From Nonomuraea glycinis (lineage in GTDB: Bacteria > Actinomycetota > Actinomycetes > Streptosporangiales > Streptosporangiaceae): a stretch of DNA of 64,000 nucleotides. The notes under the pieces were generated by a model that saw only the letters and a list, made by a program, of their open reading frames with translations, made no database searches and was not told where the DNA came from. Made by a program: the position numbers and the translations under genes. The DNA lies in NCBI RefSeq assembly GCF_014646515.1, contig NZ_BMNK01000019.1, positions 95,890 to 159,889 on the forward strand, read 5' to 3'. The stretch's first letter is position 1. Each line of letters starts with the position of its first letter. Positions 1 through 9,071 of the stretch are shown here, piece by piece.

Positions 1-590
1 AGCGCGGGACCGTCGAGTTCACCGAGTACGACGAGGGCATGTTCATGTTCGGCCTGCTCGCGGGGGCGCACCGGCTGCCGTTCCTGCCGACGCGGGCCGG
101 GCTCGGCTCCGACGTCCTGCGGGTCGACCCCGCCCTGCGCACCGTACGCTCCCCGTACGCCGACCAGGAGGAGCTGGTCGCGGTGCCCGCGCTCACCCTG
201 GACGCCGCGCTGCTGCACCTGGACCTGGCCGACACCCGCGGCAACGGCCGCTACCTCGGCCCCGACCCCTTCATGGACGACCTGTTCGCCAAGGCCGCCG
301 CCCGCTGCTACCTGTCCTGCGAGCGGCTGGTGCGGCCCGGCGAGCTGGGCGGCCCGCCGCAGACGCTGCTGCTCAGCCGCATGCACGTCACCGGGGTCGT
401 CGAGACGCCCGGCGGCGGCCACTTCACCGACCTCGGCACCGGGAGGGACGAGGCGTTCCAGCGGCACTACGCCACCTCGGCGGCCGACCCCGAGCGGTGG
501 GAGGCCTTCGCCGGCCGGTTCCTGTCCGGCGACGAACGGGCCTACCAGGAGGCCCTACGCCGATGGCACCAGGAACAGGAGACGCGATGA
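1..590 (+). CDS. ipdA: IpdA-like CoA-transferase family subunit alpha, 5' truncated by window edge
   Basis: The reading frame is open from the first bases, so the start lies upstream; about 195 C-terminal residues are present. The visible part has the class I CoA-transferase fold signature LPFLPTRAGLGSDV and a preceding acidic EYDEG segment. In IpdAB of steroid degraders a glutamate near residue 105 of IpdA serves ring-C hydrolysis of COCHEA-CoA rather than CoA transfer; one acid in the FTEYDEG stretch is probably that residue, judging from distance to the C-terminus (inference). The stop overlaps the ipdB start by 4 nt (ATGA), implying translational coupling of the two subunits. Assignment rests on the conserved ipdA-ipdB-ipdC order next to kstR2 and fadA6; a generic 3-oxoacid CoA-transferase subunit is the alternative. 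Confidence 0.85.
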   Translation, partial: RGTVEFTEYDEGMFMFGLLAGAHRLPFLPTRAGLGSDVLRVDPALRTVRSPYADQEELVAVPALTLDAALLHLDLADTRGNGRYLGPDPFMDDLFAKAAARCYLSCERLVRPGELGGPPQTLLLSRMHVTGVVETPGGGHFTDLGTGRDEAFQRHYATSAADPERWEAFAGRFLSGDERAYQEALRRWHQEQETR

Positions 591-1339
591 GCGCGAGCCG
601 GGCGGAAGTGTGCGTGGTCGCCTGCGCCGAGGCGTGGCGCGGCGACGGCGAGGTGCTGGCCGCGGCGATGGGCACCTGCTCGATCCTGGGGGCCAGGCTG
701 GCCCGGCTGACGTTCGAACCCGGCCTGCTGACGACGGACGGCGGCGCGCTGCTCACCGCCGAGCCGGTGCCGATCGGCGCACCCGCCGGCCCGGTCGAAG
801 GGTGGCTGCCGTTCCGCGAGCACCTGTGGCTGGTGCAGAACGGCCGGCGGCACGTGATGATGGGCGCCTCACAGATCGACCGGCACGGCAACACCAACAT
901 CTCCGCCATCGGCTCCTGGGAGCGGCCCGCCTCGCAACTCCTCGGCGTCCGCGGCGCGCCCGGCAACACGATCGCCAACCCGACGAGCTACTGGATCCCG
1001 CGCCACGCCACCCGCGTCTTCGTGCCGAAGGTGGACGTGGTCAGCGGCGTCGGCACCGACCGCGCCGCCGCGCTCGGCCCCGTGGCGGCGCGCTTCCACG
1101 ACCTGCGGCGCGTGGTGACCGACCTCGCGGTCCTCGACTTCGGCGCGTCGGACGGGACGATGCGGCTGGTCTCCACTCACCCGGGCGTGCCCGTCGAGCA
1201 GGTCCTGGCCGCCACCGGCTTCGCCCTCGCCATCGACGGCGACGTACCGGAGACCCGGCAGCCCACGGACGAGGAGCTCCGCCTGATCCGCGAGGTCCTC
1301 GACCCACGGTCGGCGCGTGACCGCGAGGTCCGGACATGA
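587..1339 (+). CDS. ipdB: IpdB-like CoA-transferase family subunit beta
   Basis: This 250-residue protein is the beta partner of the upstream IpdA-like subunit; together they would open steroid ring C of COCHEA-CoA in the HIP pathway. Family features are the early CVVACAEAWRGDGE segment, a GGALLT strand and a NTNISAIG motif after the RHGN turn, typical of IpdB/GctB-type subunits. The ATG at 587 is chosen because it follows AGGAG by five bases and overlaps the ipdA stop; the frame is open further upstream, but those starts lie inside ipdA. It in turn overlaps ipdC by ATGA at 1336-1339, so the three genes form one tightly coupled operon. The usual class I transferase catalytic glutamate motif is not obvious, fitting the hydrolase function. 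Confidence 0.87.
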   Translation: MSASRAEVCVVACAEAWRGDGEVLAAAMGTCSILGARLARLTFEPGLLTTDGGALLTAEPVPIGAPAGPVEGWLPFREHLWLVQNGRRHVMMGASQIDRHGNTNISAIGSWERPASQLLGVRGAPGNTIANPTSYWIPRHATRVFVPKVDVVSGVGTDRAAALGPVAARFHDLRRVVTDLAVLDFGASDGTMRLVSTHPGVPVEQVLAATGFALAIDGDVPETRQPTDEELRLIREVLDPRSARDREVRT

Positions 1340-2400
1340 CGAGGCAGGTGCTGGACACGCCGCTGACCCGGCTCACCGGGGTGCGGCATCCCGTCGTGCA
1401 GACCGGGATGGGCTGGGTGGCGGGCCCCCGGCTGGTCTCCGCCGTGGCGCGCGCGGGCGGGCTCGGCATTCTCGGCTCGGCCACCATGAGCCTCGGCGAG
1501 CTCGCCGCCGCGATCAAGGAGGTCCGCGCCCGCACCGACGAGCCTTTCGGGGTCAACCTGCGCGCCGACGCCGCCGACGCGGGCGACCGTATCGACCTGC
1601 TGATCAGAGAGCGGGTACGGGTCGCCTCGTTCGCGCTGGCCCCGCGCCGAGAGCTGATCGCCCGGCTGAAGGACGCCGGGGTCGTGGTGATCCCGTCGGT
1701 GGGCGCGCGGCGGCACGCCGAGAAGGTCGCGGCCTGGGGCGCCGACGCCGTGCTGGTCCAGGGCGGCGAGGGCGGCGGGCACACCGGCCCGATCGCCACC
1801 ACGCTGCTGCTGCCCCAGGTCGTCGACGCGGTCGGCATCCCGGTCATCGCGGCCGGCGGCTTCTTCGACGGGCGCGGGCTGGCCGCCGCCCTCGCGTACG
1901 GCGCGGCGGGCATCGCCATGGGCACCCGGTTCCTGCTGACCTCCGACAGCACGGTCCCGGACGCGGTCAAGCGGACCTACCTCGCCGGGGCCGAGACCGT
2001 GGTCACCCGCCAGGTGGACGGCCTGCCGCACCGCGTCCTGCGTACCCGGCTGGTGGACGGCCTGGAAGTGTCGGGCCCGGTGACCCGGACGATCCGGGCG
2101 CTGCGCAACGCCGCGCGGTTCAAGGCGGTCTCCCGGATGTCATGGCCGGAGCTGATCCGGGACGGGCTGACCATGAAGCGCGGCAAGGAACTCACCTGGT
2201 CGCAGGTGCTGATGGCGGCCAACACCCCGATGCTCCTGAGGGCCGCGATGGTGGACGGCCGCCCCGACCTCGGCGTGCTGGCCTCCGGCCAGGCGGTGGC
2301 GGTCATCGACGACCTGCCCTCCTGCGAGTCCCTGATCGACGCCATCGTCACCCGCGCCGCCGCCGCGATCCGCGACCTCGACGCGCACCTGCCCCACTGA
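1336..2400 (+). CDS. ipdC: IpdC-like flavin reductase (nitronate monooxygenase family)
   Basis: The 354-residue protein has the TIM-barrel of the nitronate monooxygenase/2-nitropropane dioxygenase family: HPVVQTGMGW near the N-terminus, GGEGGGHTG for phosphate binding of FMN around residue 145, and PVIAAGGFFDG plus GIAMGTRFLLT later. In mycobacteria the homologue immediately after ipdAB (IpdC) reduces a 5-hydroxylated steroid C/D-ring CoA intermediate, acting with the dehydrogenase IpdF. The position after ipdAB with a 4-nt overlap supports that role over nitronate oxidation. It ends 27 bases before the convergent acyl-CoA dehydrogenase gene; no clear terminator hairpin is seen between them. 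Confidence 0.85.
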   Translation: MTRQVLDTPLTRLTGVRHPVVQTGMGWVAGPRLVSAVARAGGLGILGSATMSLGELAAAIKEVRARTDEPFGVNLRADAADAGDRIDLLIRERVRVASFALAPRRELIARLKDAGVVVIPSVGARRHAEKVAAWGADAVLVQGGEGGGHTGPIATTLLLPQVVDAVGIPVIAAGGFFDGRGLAAALAYGAAGIAMGTRFLLTSDSTVPDAVKRTYLAGAETVVTRQVDGLPHRVLRTRLVDGLEVSGPVTRTIRALRNAARFKAVSRMSWPELIRDGLTMKRGKELTWSQVLMAANTPMLLRAAMVDGRPDLGVLASGQAVAVIDDLPSCESLIDAIVTRAAAAIRDLDAHLPH

Positions 2401-2426
2401 GCGCCATGCGCCTGTCCGGGGGCGCG

Positions 2427-3512
2427 TCAGCTCAGCGAGGACATCAGGCGGGCGCGGTGCTCGGTGGGGGATCCCCAGGCGGCGCGCAGGGCGCGCGCCT
2501 TGCGGATCAGCAGGCTGAGGTCGTACTCGTCGGTGTAGCCGATCGCGCCGTGCACCTGCAAGGCGATCCTGGCGGTACGGTACGCCGCCTCCGACGCCAT
2601 GACCTTGGCCGCCGACACCTCACGGGCGAAGTCCGGCGTGCCGTGGGCGAGGGCCGCGCCGTACACCAGCGGGCGGGCGTACTCCAGCTCGACCAGCGCG
2701 TTCGCCAGCTGGTGCCTGACCGCCTGGAACTCGCCGATCGGCCGCCCGAACTGCCGCCGCGTCCTGACATACTCCACCGACACCTCCAGCAGACGGCGGC
2801 CCAGTCCCGTGAGCTGGGCGGCGCACACCAGCGTGCCCAGGTCGCGAGCCTCCCCGGCGGCGGCCACCACCTCGGGACCGGCGGCGAGCACGTCCCCCGG
2901 CGTGACCGGGAACAGCCGGCGGGCCGGATCCAGGGATGCGAGGACCCTGCCCGGAACTGCGGCCCGCAGCTGCGCCCCCGCCACCATCAGCACCGGGGCG
3001 GCCACGTCCGCATCCAGCGCATAGGGAGGCGTCCGCGCGGCGGTGCGCGAATCTGGGGGTGTGAGCGTGCCGGCGTTGAGCGAATCCAGGGGCGTCGGTG
3101 TCCCGGCGTCCGGTGGGTACGGGGACGTCGGCGAGTCGAGGGTGGGCGGCGGCGCCAGGGTGGCGATGACCGTGCCGTCGGCGATGCCCGCCGGCCACGG
3201 GGAGTCCGGAGCCAGCCGGTCCAGCAGCACGGCCGCCGCGACCGTCTCGGCACAGGGGCCGGGCACGCCGTGTCGGCCGAGCTCGTGGAAGGCGGTCACC
3301 AGCTCGACCGGGAGCACGCCCGCGCCGCCCGCCCTCTCCGGCACCGCGACCGCGAACACCCCCGCCCCGGCCAGCGACCGCCACAGCGCCAGGCCGGGCC
3401 CCGGATCGCCGCCCGCCCAGGCCCGGATGACGCCGGGCACCGCCGCCTGAGCCAGCACCTTGTCCACCGTCTCACCGAACAGCCGCTGCTCGGCATCCAG
3501 CACGAACTTCAC
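2427..3512 (-). CDS. Acyl-CoA dehydrogenase, short FadE32/33-like subunit
   Basis: About 361 residues. The GTG at 3512 is preceded by GGAGG five bases upstream. The C-terminal half is a typical acyl-CoA dehydrogenase fold (VEYVRTRRQFGRPIGEFQAV, then LQVHGAIGYTDEYDLSL). The N-terminal half is divergent, as in the short partners of two-subunit FadE enzymes (FadE31/32/33, FadE28/29) used on bulky steroid CoA esters. It follows the longer FadE gene in the same minus-strand operon, so an alpha2beta2 complex is likely (inference). Oddity: a stretch rich in Pro, Thr, Ser and Asp of about 50 residues (positions about 3005-3165) interrupts the middle domain and looks like an expanded low-complexity insertion. 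Confidence 0.82.
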   Translation of the reverse strand: MKFVLDAEQRLFGETVDKVLAQAAVPGVIRAWAGGDPGPGLALWRSLAGAGVFAVAVPERAGGAGVLPVELVTAFHELGRHGVPGPCAETVAAAVLLDRLAPDSPWPAGIADGTVIATLAPPPTLDSPTSPYPPDAGTPTPLDSLNAGTLTPPDSRTAARTPPYALDADVAAPVLMVAGAQLRAAVPGRVLASLDPARRLFPVTPGDVLAAGPEVVAAAGEARDLGTLVCAAQLTGLGRRLLEVSVEYVRTRRQFGRPIGEFQAVRHQLANALVELEYARPLVYGAALAHGTPDFAREVSAAKVMASEAAYRTARIALQVHGAIGYTDEYDLSLLIRKARALRAAWGSPTEHRARLMSSLS

Positions 3513-3536
3513 CACAGCCTCCGCTCCACGTCCGGC

Positions 3537-3644
3537 ACGCCCCCCAAGGCCGTCCCGGACTCGCCGGCCAGGACGCCCCTCAAGGCCGTCCCGCTCTCGC
3601 CGGCCAGGGCGAGCCTCACGACCGTCCCGCTCTCGGCAGGCCGA
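3537..3644 (-). repeat. Three 36-bp tandem repeats spanning the 3' end of a fadE gene
   Basis: Units are 3537-3572, 3573-3608 and 3609-3644. The unit at 3609 contains the stop codon of the upstream fadE gene (TCA on the plus strand at 3616-3618). The middle unit has TCA at the same offset (3580-3582); the outer unit has CCA there. The array therefore repeats a gene end together with its stop codon and fills the gap between the two fadE genes. Confidence 0.85.
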
Positions 3645-4746
3645 GCACCCGCTCGGCGACGATGTCGCGCTGGATCTCGTTGGTCCCGGCGTAGATCGGG
3701 CCCGCGAGGGAGAAGACGTACCCCTCCAGCCACTCGCCGTCCAGCTCCCCGTCCGGGCCGAGCAGGTCCAGGGCGGTCTCGTGCAGCGCCACGTCCAGCT
3801 CCGACCAGAAGATCTTGTTGACGCTGGCCGCCGCGCCCACGTCCTCGCCACGGGAGATCGTCTCGAAGCCCTTGAGCCGGTACGCGCGGGCCCTGATCCA
3901 CGCGTCGGCCACCCGGTCCCGGAGCGCGGTGTCGGCGGGGTCGCCGCAGGAGCGCCAGAGCCCGACCAGCCGGTCGGCGGCGGCCAGGAACCGGCCGGGG
4001 CTGCGCAGCGTGAGCCCCCGCTCGTTGCCCGTGGTGCTCATCGCCACCCGCCACCCCTCGCCGGGCCGCCCGATGACGTCGCGGTCGGGCACGAACACGT
4101 CGTCGAAGAACAACTCGGCGAAGGCCGGCTTGCCGTCGAGACGCCCGATCGGCCGGCGGGTGACCCCGTCGGCGTCCAGCGCGAACATCAGGTAGATCAG
4201 GCCGTGGTGCCGCCGCGACTCCGGATCGGCGCGGAACGGGCCGAAACCCCGATCGGCGAAGGCCGCGCGCGAGCTCCACGTCTTCTGCCCGTTCAGCAGC
4301 CAGCCGCCGCCGGTCCTGGTCGCGGTGGCGCGCAGGGACGCCAGGTCGCTGCCCGCCTCCGGCTCCGACCAGGCCTGGGCCCAGATCTCCTCGCCCGAGG
4401 CCATCGGCGGCAGGACGCGGGCGAGCTGCTCGGGGGTGCCGTGCCGGAACAGGGTCGGGGCCAGCAGGTTGACGCCGTTCTGGCCGACCCGCGCGGGCGC
4501 GCCGGCCGCGTGGTACTCCTCCTCGAAGACCAGCCACTCCAGCGGCGTCGCGGCCCGCCCGCCGTACTCCCGTGGCCAGGACACCACCGACAGGCGGGCC
4601 GCGTTCAGCTCGCGCTCCCAGGCGCGGTGCGCGGCGAACCCCGCCTCGGTCTCCAGTGACGGCAGGGCGGCGGCGGGGACGTGCGCGCGCAGCCACGCCC
4701 GCACCTCGGCCCGGAACGGCTCCACGGCCGACAGGTCAAGATCCAT
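3616..4746 (-). CDS. Acyl-CoA dehydrogenase, FadE30/31-like
   Basis: This 376-residue flavoenzyme has the complete acyl-CoA dehydrogenase layout: alpha-helical N-domain with SWPREYGGR, FAD/substrate loop QAWSEPEAGSDLAS near residue 125, NGQKTWSS, and the C-terminal YAGTNEIQRDIVAERVLGLP. It should dehydrogenate a CoA thioester of the HIP pathway, with electrons passing to ETF. Overall spacing resembles FadE30 (HIP-CoA dehydrogenase), but FadE31 is also possible; the sequence alone does not fix the substrate. The ATG at 4746 overlaps the crotonase stop by 11 nt. The 3' end lies inside a 36-bp tandem array. Confidence 0.85.
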   Translation of the reverse strand: MDLDLSAVEPFRAEVRAWLRAHVPAAALPSLETEAGFAAHRAWERELNAARLSVVSWPREYGGRAATPLEWLVFEEEYHAAGAPARVGQNGVNLLAPTLFRHGTPEQLARVLPPMASGEEIWAQAWSEPEAGSDLASLRATATRTGGGWLLNGQKTWSSRAAFADRGFGPFRADPESRRHHGLIYLMFALDADGVTRRPIGRLDGKPAFAELFFDDVFVPDRDVIGRPGEGWRVAMSTTGNERGLTLRSPGRFLAAADRLVGLWRSCGDPADTALRDRVADAWIRARAYRLKGFETISRGEDVGAAASVNKIFWSELDVALHETALDLLGPDGELDGEWLEGYVFSLAGPIYAGTNEIQRDIVAERVLGLPRAGRS

Positions 4747-5575
4747 CGGCGGCCGCCTTCATGCTCCGGGCGTCCATCCCGGCCAGCGGGTCGGCCGCGG
4801 TCTCGGCGTTGTGCGCGTGCGCGAGGTGGTGCAGCCCGAAGACGGAGTCCAGGCCGGCGTGCAGTCCCTGCAGGTCCTCCGCCTGATTGACCGCCTTCTT
4901 CGCCAGCGCCAGGCCCAGCCGCGGCATGGCGGCTATCCGCCCGGCGAGCGCGAAGGTCCGCGCCGCCAGCTCCGCACGCGGCACCACCTGATTGATCATC
5001 CCCACCTCGTACGCACGCCGCGCCGGCATCCGGTCACCGGTGAAGAGGAACTCCTTGGCGATGCGCGGCGGCATCGCCCACGGATGGGCGAAGTACTCCA
5101 CGCCCGGAATGCCCATCCGCACCACCGGGTCGGCGAAGAACGCGTCGTCGGCGGCGACGATCAGGTCGCACACCCAGGCCAGCATCAGCCCGCCCGCGAT
5201 GCACGCGCCCTGCACCATCGCGATCGTCGGCTTCGGCAGCTCCCGCCAGCGCCGGCACATGCCGAGGTAGACCTCCGACTCGCGGGCCAGGCGGCTCTCC
5301 GCGCCGTCCTTGCCCACGTGGTCCCACCACAGGCCGGCCCGGCGCTCGAAGGACAGGTGCGCGTCGCGCTCCGGGGTGCCGATGTCGTGCCCGGCGCTGA
5401 AGTGCTCGCCCGCGCCGGCCAGCACGATCACCTTGACCTCGTCGTCGGCGGCGGCCCGGTAGAGGGCCTCGTCCAGGGCGTAGGTCATGGCGGAGTTCTG
5501 GGCGTTGCGGTAGTCCGGGCGGTTCATGGTGACCAGCGCCGTGGGGCCGCGCCGCTCGTAGTTCACCACGGTCAT
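4736..5575 (-). CDS. Crotonase-fold (enoyl-CoA hydratase/isomerase family) protein
   Basis: The 279-residue protein shows crotonase features: FSAGHDIG for the first oxyanion-hole strand, GACIAGGLMLAWVCDLI for the second, then ADPVVRMGIPG. The two glutamates used for water addition in true hydratases (usually in GGGCEL and FGQPE contexts) are replaced here by Leu/Met and Val. It may therefore be an isomerase, a C-C hydrolase or a divergent hydratase. It sits first in the minus-strand operon before two fadE genes, 46 bp from the divergent SDR gene and its KstR2-like box. It is not obviously EchA20, whose N-terminus and length differ; role in ring-D or side-chain processing is inference. Confidence 0.75.
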   Translation of the reverse strand: MTVVNYERRGPTALVTMNRPDYRNAQNSAMTYALDEALYRAAADDEVKVIVLAGAGEHFSAGHDIGTPERDAHLSFERRAGLWWDHVGKDGAESRLARESEVYLGMCRRWRELPKPTIAMVQGACIAGGLMLAWVCDLIVAADDAFFADPVVRMGIPGVEYFAHPWAMPPRIAKEFLFTGDRMPARRAYEVGMINQVVPRAELAARTFALAGRIAAMPRLGLALAKKAVNQAEDLQGLHAGLDSVFGLHHLAHAHNAETAADPLAGMDARSMKAAADGS

Positions 5576-5595
5576 GGGGCCCTCGCATTCTTTCT

Positions 5596-5609
5596 AACAA
5601 GTATTTGGT
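5596..5609. promoter_or_regulatory. Putative KstR2 operator
   Basis: The 14-mer AACAAGTATTTGGT fits the published KstR2 consensus AnCAAGnnCTTGnT with a single C-to-T change. It lies in the 46-bp gap between the divergent crotonase and SDR genes, 13 bases before the SDR GTG start, so it could repress both directions. kstR2 is the second gene of the rightward operon, giving autoregulation. Confidence 0.75.
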
Positions 5610-5621
5610 AGGGTAACTCAT

Positions 5622-6422
5622 GTGAAGCTCAGCGAGGAGGGCTCGCCCGCGCGGCCGGTCTACGTGCCCGGCCACGGCCTGCTGCGCGATCGGGTGGCGG
5701 TGGTCACGGCCGCGGCCGGCACCGGCATCGGGGGCGCGTGCGCCCGCCGGATGCTCGAAGAGGGCGCGCGGGTGGTCGTCAGCGACGCCCATGAGCGCCG
5801 GCTGGCCGAGAGCGTGGCGGGGCTGGCGCGCGAGTTCGGCGGCGCGGTGACCGGGGTGCCGTGCGACGTCACCTCAGAGGAGCAGGTCCAGGGGCTGTTC
5901 GCGGCTGCCGAGGAGCGGCTCGGCCCGGTCGACGTGGTGGTCAACAACGCCGGGCTCGGTGGCACGGCCAGGCTCGTGGAGATGACCGACGAGCAGTGGG
6001 GCCGGGTGCTGGACGTGACGCTGGGCGGCACCATGCGCTGCACCCGCGCCGCGCTGGCCCGGATGCAGCCGCGCGGGCGCGGCGTGATCGTCAACAACGC
6101 GTCGGTGATCGGCTGGCGGGCCCAGGAGGGCCAGGCGCACTACGCCGCGGCCAAGGCGGGCGTGATGGCGCTGACCAGGTGCGCGGCGGTCGAGGCCGCG
6201 CCGCACGGCGTGCGGGTCAACGCGGTGGCCCCCTCCCTGGCCCTGCACCCGCACCTGGCGAAGGTGACGACGCGCGAGCTGCTGGCCGAGCTGACCGGCC
6301 AGGAGGCGTTCGGCCGCTCGGCGGAGCCGTGGGAGGTCGCCAACGTTATCGTCTTCCTGGCGAGCGACTACTCCTCCTACATGACCGGAGAGGTCGTCTC
6401 GGTCTCCAGCCGGCATCCCTGA
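5622..6422 (+). CDS. ipdF: Short-chain dehydrogenase, IpdF-like
   Basis: A 266-residue Rossmann-fold SDR: modified glycine motif TAAAGTGIG (about residues 29-37), NNAG at 108-111, catalytic Ser161, Tyr174 and Lys178 (YAAAK). Family members adjacent to kstR2 oxidise a hydroxyl on the steroid C/D-ring propionyl-CoA ester (IpdF) and work with IpdC. The GTG at 5622 is the only well-placed start after the operator; the Shine-Dalgarno is weak (GTAGGG). The gene leads a rightward operon with kstR2 15 bp downstream. A generic 3-oxoacyl reductase role cannot be excluded. Confidence 0.78.
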   Translation: MKLSEEGSPARPVYVPGHGLLRDRVAVVTAAAGTGIGGACARRMLEEGARVVVSDAHERRLAESVAGLAREFGGAVTGVPCDVTSEEQVQGLFAAAEERLGPVDVVVNNAGLGGTARLVEMTDEQWGRVLDVTLGGTMRCTRAALARMQPRGRGVIVNNASVIGWRAQEGQAHYAAAKAGVMALTRCAAVEAAPHGVRVNAVAPSLALHPHLAKVTTRELLAELTGQEAFGRSAEPWEVANVIVFLASDYSSYMTGEVVSVSSRHP

Positions 6423-6437
6423 GAGGTCCACCGTCCC

Positions 6438-7055
6438 ATGAGCGCACGACGCCGAGATTCCCAGAGCACCGCCGCCGCCCGCGCCGGGCGGCGGGCGGAG
6501 CTGCTCGCGACCGCCGCCGAGGTGTTCGCGTCCCGGGGATACGCGGCCACCACGGTCCGTGAGGTGGCCGACGCGGCGGACATCCTGGGCGGCAGCCTCT
6601 ACTACCACTTCGACTCCAAGGAGTCGATGGTCGACGAGATCCTGTCCGTCTTCCTGACCGACCTGTGGTCGGCCTACGACACGGTGCTCGCGGCCGGTCT
6701 GGGCGCGCGGGAGACGTTCGAGGCGCTGATCGTCGCGTCGTTCCGGTGCATCGAACGCTACCGGCCCGCTGTGGTGATTTATCAGAACGAATCCAAGCAT
6801 CTCGTGACAAATCCGCGTTTCTCGTACTTGCTGGATTCGCAGCGGCGGTTCCGTGAGATGTGGCTGGCGGTGCTGGACCGGGGTGTCACCGACGGGGTCC
6901 TGCGCGCCGACCTGGACACCGGCCTGATCTACCGCTTCATCCGTGACACCGTCTGGCTGGCCGCGAGCTGGTACCGCAGCGACGGCCCGCTGCCCGCCGA
7001 CGAGATCGCCCGGCAGTACATAGCGATGGTCCTGGAAGGGATCCTGACCAGCTGA
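6438..7055 (+). CDS. kstR2: TetR-family repressor KstR2
   Basis: A 205-residue TetR regulator with an N-terminal helix-turn-helix around residues 39-63 (TTVREVADAADI, then GSLYYHFDSKE) and an alpha-helical ligand domain. Length and C-terminal sequence fit KstR2, the repressor that senses HIP-CoA and controls C/D-ring catabolism. It lies between an IpdF-like SDR and fadA6, the same neighbourhood as in mycobacteria and rhodococci. A matching operator sits at 5596-5609 upstream of its operon. Start ATG is 15 nt after the SDR stop. AT-rich codons around 6775-6840 stand out slightly from the surrounding GC-rich usage. Confidence 0.9.
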   Translation: MSARRRDSQSTAAARAGRRAELLATAAEVFASRGYAATTVREVADAADILGGSLYYHFDSKESMVDEILSVFLTDLWSAYDTVLAAGLGARETFEALIVASFRCIERYRPAVVIYQNESKHLVTNPRFSYLLDSQRRFREMWLAVLDRGVTDGVLRADLDTGLIYRFIRDTVWLAASWYRSDGPLPADEIARQYIAMVLEGILTS

Positions 7056-7065
7056 GGAGTTCGCG

Positions 7066-8223
<1,158 letters not shown>

Positions 8224-8332
8224 GACTTGACAGGAAATATGACTATTCATCCAGATTTACTGGACGGGTAGGCGACGCGCCACGCATAGTGGATCAGCAG
8301 AACGGCCCGCGAAAGCGCAAGTACGGAGAGTC

Positions 8333-8686
8333 ATGCCCCACGCGTTCGCCGCAATCCTGATAGCCGCCTCGATGACCGCCGCCGCGCCGGCCTCGGCGGC
8401 CCAGTCAGCCGCCACCACGGCTCCGAGCTACCGGGCCTGCTACGACGGCACCTGCAAGATCACCCTGAAGAAGAAGGCGTCGTTCCGCGTCCACCCGCGC
8501 TTCGGCATCACCCGGCTGACCATCACCTTCAACTCCCGGCAGGTCCGGGTGAAGGGCACCGGCCCCGGCGTCACGGCCGGAGGAGGATTCAGCAAGGGCG
8601 GCGCGGTGACGGTCAACGGCATCCAGTTCACCGTCACCTCGCTGTCCGGCAAGAAGGCCGTGCTCAGGCTGAAGGCTCGCCGCTGA
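8333..8686 (+). CDS. Small secreted protein of unknown function
   Basis: This encodes 117 residues. The first about 22 are an alanine-rich hydrophobic stretch ending ASAA, a plausible Sec signal peptide. The mature part is basic and beta-rich (FGITRLTITFN, then VTVNGIQFTVTSL) with two cysteines in CYDGTC that could form a disulfide. A GGAGA ribosome site precedes the ATG. I do not recognise the family; small secreted actinomycete proteins of this size often have unknown roles. Its 3' end overlaps the convergent ferredoxin gene by 23 bp. Confidence 0.7.
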   Translation: MPHAFAAILIAASMTAAAPASAAQSAATTAPSYRACYDGTCKITLKKKASFRVHPRFGITRLTITFNSRQVRVKGTGPGVTAGGGFSKGGAVTVNGIQFTVTSLSGKKAVLRLKARR

Positions 8687-9071
8687 CCCGGCGCCGACCG
8701 GCCGGCGTCTCCTCCGCGGGCTGCGAGCCGGCCGCCAGGCGGGCGGTGAAGACGTGGTTCTGGTCCAGGCGGCTGCCGGGCGTCCGGCCGCCGCCCCAGC
8801 CCAGGACGGCCCGGTAGCGGCCCATCGCCCCGGCCTCCAGCAGCGCGGCCTCGTCGGTGTACGGCGAGCCGGCCGGCGCCGGACCCGACAGCGGGGCGAC
8901 GAACAGCGCGTCCACCGGGCAGTGCGCCTCGCACATGAAACAGGTCTGGCAGTCGTCCTGCCGGGCGATCACCGGGATGCCGTCCGGCCCGAGGGCGAAC
9001 ACGTCCATCGGGCACACCTTCACGCACACGTCGCACTTCACGCACCGGTCCTGGCTGACCACCTCGATCAT
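8664..9071 (-). CDS. Two-cluster [4Fe-4S] ferredoxin-like subunit (copy 1)
   Basis: About 135 residues. Two cluster motifs lie in the first 60 residues: CVKCDVCVKVCP and CQTCFMCEAHCP, the bacterial 2[4Fe-4S] pattern. After them comes an extension of about 70 residues with conserved spacing PLSG...GAMGRYRAVLGWG...GRTPGSRL, resembling the beta subunit of adenylylsulfate-reductase-like pairs. The ATG at 9071 overlaps the flavoprotein stop (ATGA). It should pass electrons to or from the adjacent FAD protein. It is last in the minus-strand operon and convergent with the small secreted gene. Confidence 0.85.
   Translation of the reverse strand: MIEVVSQDRCVKCDVCVKVCPMDVFALGPDGIPVIARQDDCQTCFMCEAHCPVDALFVAPLSGPAPAGSPYTDEAALLEAGAMGRYRAVLGWGGGRTPGSRLDQNHVFTARLAAGSQPAEETPAGRRRVSGEPSA

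Noticed and set aside
1317..3821. Very long open frame (834 codons) across ipdC and fadE
   Set aside because: Composition is Arg/Gly/Pro-rich shadow of high-GC genes in other frames; ipdC and fadE have clear family motifs.
4736..5575. EchA20 ring-D hydrolase
   Set aside because: N-terminus, length and central motifs differ from what I know of EchA20; only the neighbourhood supports it.
8227..8257. Promoter TTGACA plus weak -10 before the small secreted gene
   Set aside because: The -35 is perfect but no acceptable -10 hexamer occurs at 16-18 bp spacing, so it was not listed as a feature.
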